Of a stretch of DNA of 64,000 bases, positions 25,315-33,858 are shown one piece after another. Positions within the stretch are counted from its first letter, which is position 1; each line of letters starts with the position of its first letter. Both the position numbers and the translations under genes were made by a program. A model generated the notes under the pieces. That model ran no database searches and was not told the origin of the DNA. It worked only from the letters and a program-made list of their open reading frames with translations. The stretch is from assembly GCF_018413645.1 (NCBI RefSeq), contig NZ_JAHCDA010000001.1, forward strand, positions 744,001 through 808,000, read 5' to 3'. The stretch comes from Roseococcus pinisoli. GTDB lineage: Bacteria > Pseudomonadota > Alphaproteobacteria > Acetobacterales > Acetobacteraceae.

Positions 25315-25677
25315 ATGCCTCTTCTCCTTTATCTTCACCTCATCCTTGCGCTGGTAGCCCTCGGGCTTGTCCTCGCAGCCCTGGCCGCGCCAAAGAGGCC
25401 GGGCGCCCACCGGATCCTGGGGCGGCTGGCGGCGTCGGCGCTGGTGCTCACGGCCGTGACCTCCTTCGGCCTGCCGGCCTTCGGACATTTCTCCGCGCTG
25501 CACATCCTCTCGACCGTGACGCTGCTCTCCGTGCCCTATGCGGTCTGGCTCGTGCGGCAGGGCAAGGTCGCGGCGCATCGCCGCATCATGCTGATGAATG
25601 CGGGCGGTCTGCTCGTGGCGGGGATCTTCGCCGCGCTCCTGCCCGGGCGGGCGCTGCACGGCATGCTCTTCGGCTGA
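25315..25677 (+). CDS. DUF2306-like integral membrane protein
   Basis: A 120-residue protein with about four hydrophobic helices. KRPGAHRILGRLAASALV near residue 25 and VAAHRRIMLMNAGGLLVAG near 85 are the two histidine-bearing segments that characterise DUF2306, and it ends ...LLPGRALHGM. No function is established. It is probably controlled by the divergent TetR protein. Confidence 0.7.
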   Translation: MPLLLYLHLILALVALGLVLAALAAPKRPGAHRILGRLAASALVLTAVTSFGLPAFGHFSALHILSTVTLLSVPYAVWLVRQGKVAAHRRIMLMNAGGLLVAGIFAALLPGRALHGMLFG

Positions 25678-25689
25678 AGAGCCGGCGGC

Positions 25690-26151
25690 TCAGGGCCGCC
25701 AGGCGCGATGATAGGGGTGGTTGGTCCGGATGCACTGCGCCCGGAACAGCTGCTCGGCCAGCAGGGCGCGGACCAGCAGATGCGGCCAGGTCAGCGGCCC
25801 AAGCGAGAGGCGATGTTCCGCCCGGCGGGTGACGGTCTCGTCCAGCCCTTCGGCCCCGCCGATGGCGAAGCAGAGCGGACGCGCCGCCTCCTCCCAACGC
25901 GAGGTGAGGGCGGCCAGGGCCTCGCTGCTCGGCGCGGCACCGCCGAGGTCCAGCGCCACCAGGAGCGCATTCGCCGGCAGGGCCGCGAGGATCGAGGCCC
26001 CCTCCCGCCGCCGCAACTCGGCGGGGCTGCCGGTCGCGTCCGGCAGCTCCACCAAGTCGAGCGGCGGCCGCAGCCGGGCATTGTACTGGGCGAAAAGCGC
26101 GCCCTCGGCGCCGGACTTGAAGCGTCCGACTGCCAGCAGCCTCGCCTTCAT
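25690..26151 (-). CDS. rlmH: 23S rRNA (pseudouridine1915-N3)-methyltransferase RlmH
   Basis: A 153-residue SPOUT methyltransferase that methylates pseudouridine 1915 in the ribosomal A-site helix. The SAM-binding knot is visible: [17 protein letters not shown], then [10 protein letters not shown] and a C-terminal [24 protein letters not shown] and NHPYHR, matching the usual YHR end. The length is normal. It follows rsfS, as in most alphaproteobacteria; a 67-bp gap separates them. Confidence 0.96.
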   Translation of the reverse strand: MKARLLAVGRFKSGAEGALFAQYNARLRPPLDLVELPDATGSPAELRRREGASILAALPANALLVALDLGGAAPSSEALAALTSRWEEAARPLCFAIGGAEGLDETVTRRAEHRLSLGPLTWPHLLVRALLAEQLFRAQCIRTNHPYHRAWRP

Positions 26152-26218
26152 GCGCGGCCGCCTCGCGGCGACCCCGCATGGGTCATCGTCCGGCGCACCA
26201 ACATGCCAGGCCCGCGCG

Positions 26219-27265
26219 CTAGATCGGCGACTGTTCCCCGGGGCCCGACTCGCCCAGCGGGCTGTCCGGTCCCCACATCTTCTCCAGATCGAACTTGAGG
26301 CGCGATTCCGGCTTGAAGAGGTGGATGATGAGGTCGCCGGCGTCGATCAGGACCCAATCCTCGCTGCTCTGCACGGCGTCGCGGCGCAGCTTCAGCCCCG
26401 CCTCGCCGAGCGCGGCGTCGATATGGGTCGCCATCGCCTGGATCTGCCGCTCCACGAGGCCGGTCGCGATGATCAGGCGATCGGCGTAGCTGGCGCGCGT
26501 CGTGACGTCGAGGACGACGATGTCCTCGGCCTTGTCGTCCTCCAGGCTCTTGCGCGCGGCCTCGACCAGGCGCTCCAGCCGATCCGGATCGAGCTTGACG
26601 CGGGCGCGCTTGGAGGCGGGCTTCGCCTTGGACGCGGCCACCTTCGCAGGAGCTTCCTTCGCGGCGGCCGCCTTGGTCGTCGCCTTGGGCGCGGCGCGGA
26701 CCGTCGCGGTGGTCCTCGGCGCGGGCTTGGCGGGGGCCGCGGCGGGCTTGGCGGCGGCACGCGTGCGCGTCGTCTTCACGGCGGGGTCGGCCGCAGCGCG
26801 CGTCCGGCTCGGCTTCGCCGCAGGCGCGGCGGCGGCGCGGGAACGGGCCGGCTTGGCCGCAGGCTCCGCCGCACGCGTCCGGCTGGACTTCGCGGCAGGC
26901 TCGGCGGCGCGAGCTCGGCTCGGCTTGGCTGCGGGTTCGGCAGCACGCGCCCGGCTCGGCTTCGCGGCCGGCTCAGCGGCGGCACGCGTCCGGGTTGGCT
27001 TCGCCTCGGGGGCGGCGGAAGCGCGGGCCCGGCTCGGCTTGGCTGCAGGTTCGACAGCGCGCGTCCGGGTCGGCTTCGCCGCAGGCTTGGCGGCGGCGCG
27101 CGTCGTCGGCGCGGCCGTGCGGGCGCGGGCCGGCTTGGCCTCGGCCTCGTCGGCGCTCCGCTTCGATGCCGGCTTCGCAGCCACGGCTCGCGCCGGGGCC
27201 TTGGCCGTGCTGCGGGCAGGCGCCTTGCGGGCCGGCTTCTTGGTCTCGTCAGGTGTCCGCGCCAT
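26219..27265 (-). CDS. rsfS: Ribosome silencing factor RsfS with long basic N-terminal extension
   Basis: The last 125 residues (about 224-348) are a standard Rsf[42 protein letters not shown] and LEKMW. RsfS binds ribosomal protein uL14 and blocks subunit joining in starvation. The preceding 223 residues are unlike RsfS: almost only Ala, Lys, Pro, Arg, Thr and Ser, with about 12-residue units of the type [12 protein letters not shown], resembling histone H1-like tails. The frame is open from the ATG at 27265 and no better start lies near the core, so I take it as one protein. Gene order proA, hydratase-like, nadD, rsfS, rlmH. Confidence 0.88.
   Translation of the reverse strand: MARTPDETKKPARKAPARSTAKAPARAVAAKPASKRSADEAEAKPARARTAAPTTRAAAKPAAKPTRTRAVEPAAKPSRARASAAPEAKPTRTRAAAEPAAKPSRARAAEPAAKPSRARAAEPAAKSSRTRAAEPAAKPARSRAAAAPAAKPSRTRAAADPAVKTTRTRAAAKPAAAPAKPAPRTTATVRAAPKATTKAAAAKEAPAKVAASKAKPASKRARVKLDPDRLERLVEAARKSLEDDKAEDIVVLDVTTRASYADRLIIATGLVERQIQAMATHIDAALGEAGLKLRRDAVQSSEDWVLIDAGDLIIHLFKPESRLKFDLEKMWGPDSPLGESGPGEQSPI
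26741..27088 (-). repeat. In-frame repeats coding the RsfS extension
   Basis: Imperfect tandem units of about 36 bp coding [12 protein letters not shown] and variants (residues about 60-175). The best-preserved copies run through residues 97-160. Units differ at several positions, so the array is not a recent slippage product. Confidence 0.7.
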
Positions 27266-27277
27266 GCGCTGGTCTTT

Positions 27278-27913
27278 CTATCCTCTGGAGGCCGCCCGGA
27301 TCTGGGTGGCCGAGATGGCCCGCTCCGCCGCCGGCACGAAGCACCACGGTGCCCCTGCCGTCTCCCGCGAAGCAAGCAGGGAGGTCGCGCGGCGACGCCG
27401 GTGCCGCATCGCCGAAGCCGCACGGCCGCGCAATGCAGCCCGGCTGTAGCCCGGACGCGGCAGGACCGCCAGCGGCGTATGATGCGTCATCTGCCGCCAG
27501 CGCCGCCAGCGCGGAAGCTGGGTGAGGTTGTCCGCTCCCAGGATCAGCACGAATTCCGTCCGCGGAAAGCGCTGGCGCAGCAGTTCGAGGGTGCGGTGCG
27601 TGTAGCGCGAGCCGAGCTTCGCCTCGATGTCGGTCGCGATCACGCGCACGCCGTCGGCCACCCGCCTTGCGCTCTCCAGCCGCTCGGCGAAGGGCGCCAT
27701 GCCCCGGGCGGGCTTCAGCGGATTGCCCGGCGAGACCATCAGCCACACCTGATCCAGCCGGAGCGAGCGCAGCGCCGCCCGCGCCACATGCGCATGGCCG
27801 TGATGGGCGGGGTTGAAGCTGCCGCCCAGCAGGCCGATGCGGCGCCGCCGGCGGTCCCCGAAGCGTCCTGGTGCGAAGCGTCCCGGTTCACGGCTTGGTC
27901 GTCCTGCGATCAA
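27278..27913 (-). CDS. nadD: Nicotinate-nucleotide adenylyltransferase
   Basis: A 211-residue enzyme that adenylates nicotinate mononucleotide in NAD synthesis. IGLLGGSFNPAHHGH is the nucleotidyltransferase motif with the HxGH histidines. FVLILGADNLTQLPRW is the second family motif, and a late ISATQIRAA matches the usual ISST-x-IR. The start appears to be TTG at 27913, overlapping the upstream stop (TTGA); there is no ATG or GTG between there and the core. The first 25 residues are rich in Arg and Gly and may be poorly conserved. Confidence 0.94.
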   Translation of the reverse strand: MIAGRPSREPGRFAPGRFGDRRRRRIGLLGGSFNPAHHGHAHVARAALRSLRLDQVWLMVSPGNPLKPARGMAPFAERLESARRVADGVRVIATDIEAKLGSRYTHRTLELLRQRFPRTEFVLILGADNLTQLPRWRRWRQMTHHTPLAVLPRPGYSRAALRGRAASAMRHRRRRATSLLASRETAGAPWCFVPAAERAISATQIRAASRG

Positions 27914-28761
27914 TGCGTTCGGACGCTCACGTTGATCGGCTCGGACAGCAGGCCCTCATAGCGCACGGTGTAGGTGCGGCCTGCCTCCGCAGCCACGGCC
28001 GGCGAGAAACCGCCGAGCGAGATGTACTGCCCCGCCTGCATGCGCTGGCCGCGGCTCGCGAGGTCCTGCGCGAGCCAGGGGATCACGTTCAGCGGATGGC
28101 CGAGCAGCGCCGTCCCCGGCGCGCGCGCGATCTCCCGCTGATCGCTCGAGAGGGTCACCGTCATGGTGCCCAGCCGCGCGGCAAACTCGTCCGTCGCCTG
28201 GGCCGGGATCGGCTCGCCCACCACGCCCAGCCGGGCGCCGACATTGATGGCCAGCAGGTTCGGCCCATCCATGCCGGCGGAGAGCGCCAGGTCCGGCATC
28301 TCGATGAAGGGGATCACGAGGTCGATGGCCCGCAGCACCTCGATCGGCGTGCGCGCCTGGTTGATGGAATCGTCGCGCACGCGGACCAGCAGGTCGGCCT
28401 CGACATTCGGGACCGCGCCGAAGCGGGCCGGGACCTCGCCGCCCGAGCGCAGCGCGATGGTCCGCTGGAAGATCGTGCCCACCACCGGATGCGCGACGCC
28501 GAAGCGCTGCTGCGCCGCGGCGTTGGTGAGCCCGACCTTGTAGCCCACCGGCTGGCCGAGATGCGGCACCATCAGCGGCACCAGCTGGTCCTGCGCGCAT
28601 TGCCCGTCGGCCAGGCTCGTCATTCCGGTCAGCGGCGGGGCGGGCGTATTGGCCAGGATGGACCGCGCCAGCCCCTGCACGGCCTCGGCCGAGGGACAGG
28701 CCGCGAGCGCGGGTCCGAAGGTCGCGAGGCTGGCCGCCGCGGCGAGAAGCAGGGTGCGCAT
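27910..28761 (-). CDS. Exported protein related to 2-keto-4-pentenoate hydratase
   Basis: The body resembles the hydratase/decarboxylase branch of the fumarylacetoacetate hydrolase fold: GYKVGLTNAAAQQRFGV, the metal-site VEADLLVRVRD, FIEMPDL and LGHPLNVIPWLA. In known enzymes this domain adds water to 2-hydroxypentadienoate in aromatic breakdown, in the cytoplasm. Here it follows a clear signal peptide (MRTLLLAAAASLATFGPALA, then AC), so the protein should be periplasmic, which is unusual. It is 283 residues, starts at 28761 after GGGAGAG, and overlaps nadD. Confidence 0.8.
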   Translation of the reverse strand: MRTLLLAAAASLATFGPALAACPSAEAVQGLARSILANTPAPPLTGMTSLADGQCAQDQLVPLMVPHLGQPVGYKVGLTNAAAQQRFGVAHPVVGTIFQRTIALRSGGEVPARFGAVPNVEADLLVRVRDDSINQARTPIEVLRAIDLVIPFIEMPDLALSAGMDGPNLLAINVGARLGVVGEPIPAQATDEFAARLGTMTVTLSSDQREIARAPGTALLGHPLNVIPWLAQDLASRGQRMQAGQYISLGGFSPAVAAEAGRTYTVRYEGLLSEPINVSVRTH

Positions 28762-28836
28762 GATCGTTCTCTCCCGTAATTCGGGAGAGCCTAACCTGCC
28801 ATCCGGCCCGGCGAACACGGAAATCAGCCGGGGAAA

Positions 28837-30102
28837 TCAGCCGCGGATCTGGCCGGTCCCCGTGATGCGGTAGCGGAAGGTGCAGAGCTGCTCGAGGCCC
28901 ACCGGCCCCCGCGCATGCATCCGGCCCGTGGCGATGCCGATCTCCGCGCCGAAGCCGAACTCGCCGCCGTCGCAGAACTGGGTGGAGGCGTTCCACAGGC
29001 CGACGGAGGAATCGATGCCGTCCAGGAACTGCTCAGCCGCCGCCGCATCCTCGGTGATGATGGCTTCGGTATGCTCGCTGCCGAAACGGCGGATATGGGC
29101 AAGCGCGCCCTCCACCCCGTCCACCACGGCCACGTTCAGGATGGCGTCGAGCCATTCCGTCGAGAAATGCTCGTCGGTCGCGGCCGGCAGGACGGGCATG
29201 ACGGCGCGGGCGCGGGCATCGGCGTGGAAGGTGCAGCCGGCGGCCGCCAGGTCGCCCAGCAGCAGCGGCAGCAGGCTGGGCGCGACCTCCGCATCGATGA
29301 GCAGCGTCTCGGTCGAGCCGCAGACGCCCGTGCGGCGCAGCTTCGCATCCATCAGGATCTTCCGCGCCATCTCCGGGTCGGCAGCCTTGTGGACATAGGT
29401 GTGGCAGAGCCCCTCGGCATGGGCGAGGACGGGAACCCGCGCCTCCTCCAGCACGCGGTTCACGAGGCCCTTGCCGCCGCGCGGGATGATGAGGTCGATC
29501 AGCCCCGCCGCGCGCAGCATGGCGCCCACGAAGCCGCGATCCTGCGTGGGGGCGAGCTGCACGGCATCCTCGGGCAGGCCGGCCTGGCGCAGGCCCTCGC
29601 GCAGGCAGCCAGCGATGGCGCGGGCCGAGCGCGCGCTCTCGCTGCCGCCGCGCAGCAGCACGGCCGAGCCCGCCTTGAGGCAGAGCGCGCCGGCATCGGC
29701 GGTCACATTCGGGCGGCTCTCGAAGATCATGCCGATCACGCCGAGCGGCTGGGCCACGCGGGCGATGCGCAGCCCGTTGGGCCGCGTCCATTCGGCCAGC
29801 GTCCGGCCGACGGGGTCGGGCAGGTCGGCGATCTCGTCCAGGCCCATCGCCATGGCCTCGACGCGCGCGGGCGTCAGCGTCGCGCGGTCCAGGAAGGAGG
29901 CGGAAAGGCCGGGCGCGGCCGCGAGGTCGGCGGCATTGGCCGAGAGGATCTCGGCGGAACGGGCGCGCAGGGCGGCGGCGGCATGGCGCAGCGCCGCGTC
30001 CTTGGCCGGTCGACCCGCACGCGCGAGCGGGACGGCCGCCGCGCGGGCGGCGCGGGCGGCGGTGTCGAGCAGCGTGGCGTTGTCGTCGGTCAGGGCGTTC
30101 AC
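28837..30102 (-). CDS. proA: Gamma-glutamyl phosphate reductase
   Basis: A 421-residue aldehyde-dehydrogenase-fold enzyme that reduces glutamyl-5-phosphate in proline synthesis. GVIGMIFESRPNVTADA is the substrate/cofactor segment, and TGVCGSTETLLID carries the catalytic cysteine. The C-terminal HTEAIITED and FCDGGEFGFGAEIGIAT stretch is typical. The start is the GTG at 30102. It opens the leftward proA-nadD-rsfS-rlmH group; proB is not in view next to it. Confidence 0.97.
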   Translation of the reverse strand: MNALTDDNATLLDTAARAARAAAVPLARAGRPAKDAALRHAAAALRARSAEILSANAADLAAAPGLSASFLDRATLTPARVEAMAMGLDEIADLPDPVGRTLAEWTRPNGLRIARVAQPLGVIGMIFESRPNVTADAGALCLKAGSAVLLRGGSESARSARAIAGCLREGLRQAGLPEDAVQLAPTQDRGFVGAMLRAAGLIDLIIPRGGKGLVNRVLEEARVPVLAHAEGLCHTYVHKAADPEMARKILMDAKLRRTGVCGSTETLLIDAEVAPSLLPLLLGDLAAAGCTFHADARARAVMPVLPAATDEHFSTEWLDAILNVAVVDGVEGALAHIRRFGSEHTEAIITEDAAAAEQFLDGIDSSVGLWNASTQFCDGGEFGFGAEIGIATGRMHARGPVGLEQLCTFRYRITGTGQIRG

Positions 30103-30148
30103 AGCGGTTCTCCTATCCTTCCCAGATAGGCCCGGGGAACGGCCCCGG

Positions 30149-31114
30149 CTACCCCTCGGGCGTCGCGCCGCTGGCGCGGACCATGGGCGCCCAGCGCAGC
30201 GTCTCGGCCTGGATGGAGGCCGTCAGCTCGGCCGGGGAGGTGGGGTGCGCCTCCATGCCGCGGCGGGCGAATTCCGCGCGCAGCTCGGGCTCGCTCAGCA
30301 CCTGGCGCAGGGCGGCGGCCATGCGCTGGACCACCGGCTCCGGCGTGCCGGCCGGGAAGAGCCATGAATCCCAGTTGCTGACGCTGTAATGGGCCAGGCC
30401 CGCCTCCTCCACCGTCGGCAGGTTGGGCAGCAGCGGACTGCGCGTCGCGGTGCCGATGGCCAGGGCCCGGAGCTGCCCGGCCTCGATGGCCGAATGCACG
30501 GTGGGCGTGGTCGCGAAGCCGTAGTCGATGTGCCCGGCCAGGAGGTCGGTCGCCAGCGGGCCGCCGCCGCGATAGGGCACATGCACCGACTTCGTGCCGG
30601 CCAAATGGTCGAAAAGGACGGTGGCGAGGTGGCCGATCGACCCCGTCCCGGAATTGCCGGCGCGGAGGGTATCGGGCTCGGCGAGGAGCGCCGCGCGCAG
30701 GTCGGACACGCTGCGCCAGGGCCGGGCCGCCGGGCAGACGAGGATATTGGCGACCGTCATGACGTGGGAGATCGGCGCGAAGCTGCGCGCGGGGTCCCAG
30801 CTCAGCGAGCGGAAGAGCGTCGGGTTGACCGTCATCACGCCCACATTGCCCTGGAAGATGGTGTAGCCGTCGGGCGCGGAGCGGGCGACGGTCTCGGCCG
30901 CGATGTTGCCGCCGGCGCCGCCGCGGTTCTCGATCACGATCTGCTGGCCGAGCACGGCGGCGAGGCGCGGCCCGAGCATCCGCGCCGCCACGTCCGAGGA
31001 GCCGCCGGCGGCGAAGGGCAGCACCACGCGGATCGGCCGCGCCGGCCAGTCCTGCGCCCGGGCGACGGCGGGCAGGGCGAGGCTGGCGAGGAGAGCGGTG
31101 CGGCGACGGATCAT
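30149..31114 (-). CDS. Tripartite tricarboxylate transporter receptor (Bug family)
   Basis: A 321-residue periplasmic binding protein. The signal peptide (MIRRRTALLASLALPAVARAQ) is followed by WPARPIRVVLPFAAGGSSDVAAR, the family's first ligand loop, then IENRGGAGGNIAAE, and a mid-protein VPYRGGGPLATDLLAGHIDYGF. Such receptors bind carboxylates for TctAB permeases, but no TctAB gene is near, as is common for Bug proteins, which occur in large orphan sets in Acetobacteraceae and Burkholderiales. Ligand unknown. Confidence 0.92.
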   Translation of the reverse strand: MIRRRTALLASLALPAVARAQDWPARPIRVVLPFAAGGSSDVAARMLGPRLAAVLGQQIVIENRGGAGGNIAAETVARSAPDGYTIFQGNVGVMTVNPTLFRSLSWDPARSFAPISHVMTVANILVCPAARPWRSVSDLRAALLAEPDTLRAGNSGTGSIGHLATVLFDHLAGTKSVHVPYRGGGPLATDLLAGHIDYGFATTPTVHSAIEAGQLRALAIGTATRSPLLPNLPTVEEAGLAHYSVSNWDSWLFPAGTPEPVVQRMAAALRQVLSEPELRAEFARRGMEAHPTSPAELTASIQAETLRWAPMVRASGATPEG

Positions 31115-31431
31115 GGGGAGTCTTTCCGGGGAAGGGCGCCGGAAACTAGGCGCCGCCCGCCGGCAGGAAAAGCACGAAGAGCCGGACAAATGGCGGTCAA
31201 GACACGGAAATCGCCCGAAAAACGGGCAGGTCAGTCCCGCGCAACCGCTTAGTGAAACCGAAGCCGGTAGCCGCCAGCGTCGCGTGAACCGCCATGAAAC
31301 CACGACGACCGCACCAGAAGACGGGAATCACCCAGGAACAAAAAGAGGACAGGCCATTCGCGGAAGACTACAGGTTTGCAGGGGGGGAGGAATGGTTTAG
31401 GTCCAGGAGTTCCTCGTTCTCCCAAGGACCG
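31115..31431. other. 317-bp gap without a gene
   Basis: This lies between the Bug receptor and rpe, which diverge, so both promoters should be here. I see a small hairpin GCCCG-AAAAA-CGGGC at 31213-31227, a run of seven G at 31381, and CCAAGGACC just before the rpe start. No RNA gene or open frame with coding character is evident. Confidence 0.4.
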
Positions 31432-32088
31432 ATGCCCGATATTCGCATAGCCCCCTCCCTGCTCGCTGCCGATTTCTCCCGCCTGGGCGAGGAAGTGCGA
31501 GCGATCGAAAAGGCCGGCGCGGACTGGCTGCACCTTGACATTATGGACGGGCACTTCGTCCCGAACATCAGCTTCGGCCCCGGCCTGATCAAGGCGCTGC
31601 GGCCGCACAGCAAGCTTTTCTTCGACGTGCACCTGATGATCGCCCCGGCGGATCCCTACCTGGCGGCCTTCGCCGAGGCGGGCGCCGACCTCATCAGCCT
31701 GCACCCGGAAGCCGGACCGCACCTGCACCGCAGCCTCCAGACCATCCGCGCCCTCGGCAAGAAGGCCGGCGTTGTGCTGAATCCGGGCACGCCCGTCGAC
31801 GCGCTGACGCATGTGATGGACCTGGTGGACCTGATTCTGGTCATGTCCGTGAATCCCGGCTTCGGCGGGCAGTCCTTCATCACCAGCCAGCTTTCCAAGA
31901 TCGCCACGCTGCGGAAGATGATCGAGGCCACCGGGCGGGACATCGCGCTGCAGGTGGATGGCGGCGTGACGGCCAAGACCGCTCCCGATTGCATCGCGGC
32001 GGGCGCGGATGTTCTGGTGGCGGGCACGGCCGTGTTCGGCGCGCCGGACTACGCCGCTGCCATCTCGGCGCTGAAAGGGGGGCGTTGA
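31432..32088 (+). CDS. rpe: Ribulose-phosphate 3-epimerase
   Basis: A 218-residue TIM-barrel enzyme of the pentose phosphate pathway that interconverts ribulose-5-phosphate and xylulose-5-phosphate. [16 protein letters not shown] opens the barrel. [17 protein letters not shown] and DVHLMI provide metal ligands, and [14 protein letters not shown] and QVDGGV close the site. AAGGA precedes the ATG at 31432. The stop overlaps the start of the heparinase-like gene (TGATG), so they are co-translated. Confidence 0.98.
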   Translation: MPDIRIAPSLLAADFSRLGEEVRAIEKAGADWLHLDIMDGHFVPNISFGPGLIKALRPHSKLFFDVHLMIAPADPYLAAFAEAGADLISLHPEAGPHLHRSLQTIRALGKKAGVVLNPGTPVDALTHVMDLVDLILVMSVNPGFGGQSFITSQLSKIATLRKMIEATGRDIALQVDGGVTAKTAPDCIAAGADVLVAGTAVFGAPDYAAAISALKGGR

Positions 32089-33725
32089 TGTCTGATATGA
32101 TCCGCAACGCCCGGAAGCTCTTCTCCAAGCTCAAGCCCATCCGCGTGCCCGACGCCCCGGCCCGCGTCTTCCGCGACCTCTGGCCCGGCGACGCCAATCG
32201 CGGCGCGCGGCTGCTGCGCGGCGAGTTCGAGGTTTGCGGCAGCGCCCGCCAGCTCGACAACTGGAGCGCTTCCGCCGGCCCGACGCCCTGGCGGCAGGCC
32301 GCCCATGGCTTCGCCTGGCTGCGCGATCTCAGGATGCTCGGCACCGACGCCGCCCGGGTGAAGGCGCGCGACCTCGCGGAGGACTGGATCGCCCGCGGCG
32401 CCGCCGAGCCCATGGCCATGGCGCCGGAAGTGGCCGCAGCCCGCATCTCCGCCTGGCTCGGCCATTGGGATTTCCTCGCCGCCACCGCCGAGGACGGCTT
32501 CCGCCGCACCCTGCTGCAGCGCATGGCGCAGGACGGGCGGCTGATCTCGGCCTCGCTCCCGGCCGAGGCCGCGCATCGCGGCGCGCTGGTCGTGCTGAAG
32601 GGCACCATCGCCGCCGCCGTGGCGCTGGAGGAGGAGGCCTGGCTGACCCGAGCCCTCCGCTTCCTGCCCGGCGAGCTCGAGCGCCAGTTCCACCCCGATG
32701 GCGGCCATGTGGAGCGCAGCCCGGCGGTGCAGCTGCTGGCCCTGCAGGACCTCATCGAGATCCGCAACCTGCTCAATGGCTGCGGCGTGAATTCCCCGCC
32801 CCAGCTCTCGACCGCGCTGGACCGGGCGGGCCAGGCGCTGCGCCTGTTCCGGCACGGCGACATGGCGCTGGCCCTCTTCAACGGCACCCGCGAGGAGGCA
32901 CCGGCGCTCGTCGACGTCGTGCTGACCCAGGGCCAGGCCAAGGGCCGCGCGCCCATGCTGCTGGAGGAGACGGGCTTCCACCGTCTCGCGGCCGGTCGCA
33001 CCCTCATCATCGCCGATTGCGGCGCCCCTCCCCCCGGCCGCGCGCCGGACCCGGCCTCCGGCCTGCCGCGCGGCGCCGATCGCGGCGCGCATGCCGGCAC
33101 CCTTTCCTTCGAGATGTCGGTCGGGCGCGACCGCCTCGTCGTGAATTGCGGCGCGGCCCCGGCCGCCGACCCCACCTGGCGCGACGCGCTGCGGGGCACG
33201 GCCGCCCATTCGACCCTGATCCTGGCCGACACCAACAGCAGCGAGCTCAAGGACGAGGGCCTCGGCCGCCATCCCGAGCGCGTGGAGATCGAGCGGCAGG
33301 AGGCCAATGGCGCCCAATGGCTGGAGGCCGGGCATGACGGCTACCGCCGGACCCATGGCGTGATCCACCGCCGCCGCCTCTACCTCTCCGAGACGGGCGA
33401 TGACCTGCGCGGCGAGGATGCGCTGGAGCCCTTCCCCGGCCCGGCCGTCCCCTGGACCATCCGCTTCCATCTCCACCCCGGCGTGACCGCCGTGCTGCAG
33501 GAGGAGGAGGGCGGCGTGCTCATGCGCCTGCCGGGCGGCCAGGGCTGGCGCTTCCGGGCGCGCGGCGCCCGTGTGGCGCTGGAGGAGAGCATCTACCTCG
33601 CCGCCGATCCGCGCCGGACCAGCCAGATCGTCCTCACCTCGGACGGCGAGGCGGAGACGGTCCAATGGGCCATCAGCCGCGTCGTCTCCGGCGGCCCCCC
33701 CACCGAGCCGACCACCGACGGTTGA
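32088..33725 (+). CDS. Heparinase II/III-like protein
   Basis: A 545-residue protein. The N-terminal half is helical (alpha/alpha toroid type) and includes FHPDGGHVERSPAVQLLALQDL. The C-terminal half is beta-rich with GTLSFEMSVGRDRLVVNCG and GTAAHSTLILAD, the usual heparinase II/III signature. Proteins of this type sit between rpe and purH in many alphaproteobacteria. The substrate is unlikely to be heparin; a uronate-containing cell-surface polysaccharide is the usual guess. No signal peptide is visible. Confidence 0.9.
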   Translation: MSDMIRNARKLFSKLKPIRVPDAPARVFRDLWPGDANRGARLLRGEFEVCGSARQLDNWSASAGPTPWRQAAHGFAWLRDLRMLGTDAARVKARDLAEDWIARGAAEPMAMAPEVAAARISAWLGHWDFLAATAEDGFRRTLLQRMAQDGRLISASLPAEAAHRGALVVLKGTIAAAVALEEEAWLTRALRFLPGELERQFHPDGGHVERSPAVQLLALQDLIEIRNLLNGCGVNSPPQLSTALDRAGQALRLFRHGDMALALFNGTREEAPALVDVVLTQGQAKGRAPMLLEETGFHRLAAGRTLIIADCGAPPPGRAPDPASGLPRGADRGAHAGTLSFEMSVGRDRLVVNCGAAPAADPTWRDALRGTAAHSTLILADTNSSELKDEGLGRHPERVEIERQEANGAQWLEAGHDGYRRTHGVIHRRRLYLSETGDDLRGEDALEPFPGPAVPWTIRFHLHPGVTAVLQEEEGGVLMRLPGGQGWRFRARGARVALEESIYLAADPRRTSQIVLTSDGEAETVQWAISRVVSGGPPTEPTTDG

Positions 33726-33858
33726 CGCCCGATCGCCGGCGGCGGCCTCGCCGACGGCGTGAACCGGGCGTCCTGGGAAAACCGCTGGAGCGACGGCGAT
33801 CAAGGTTCTCCAACTCACGAATGTCGACTTCTCGCTGCGCCACTTCCTGCTGCCGCTG

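Noticed and set aside
26741-27088. CRISPR array or minisatellite
   Set aside because: The repeats are in frame, imperfect, have no spacers and encode the RsfS extension.
25721-27961. A 746-codon plus-strand frame rich in Gly/Arg repeats
   Set aside because: It is the complement of rlmH, rsfS and nadD; the repeats are the reverse of the RsfS extension.
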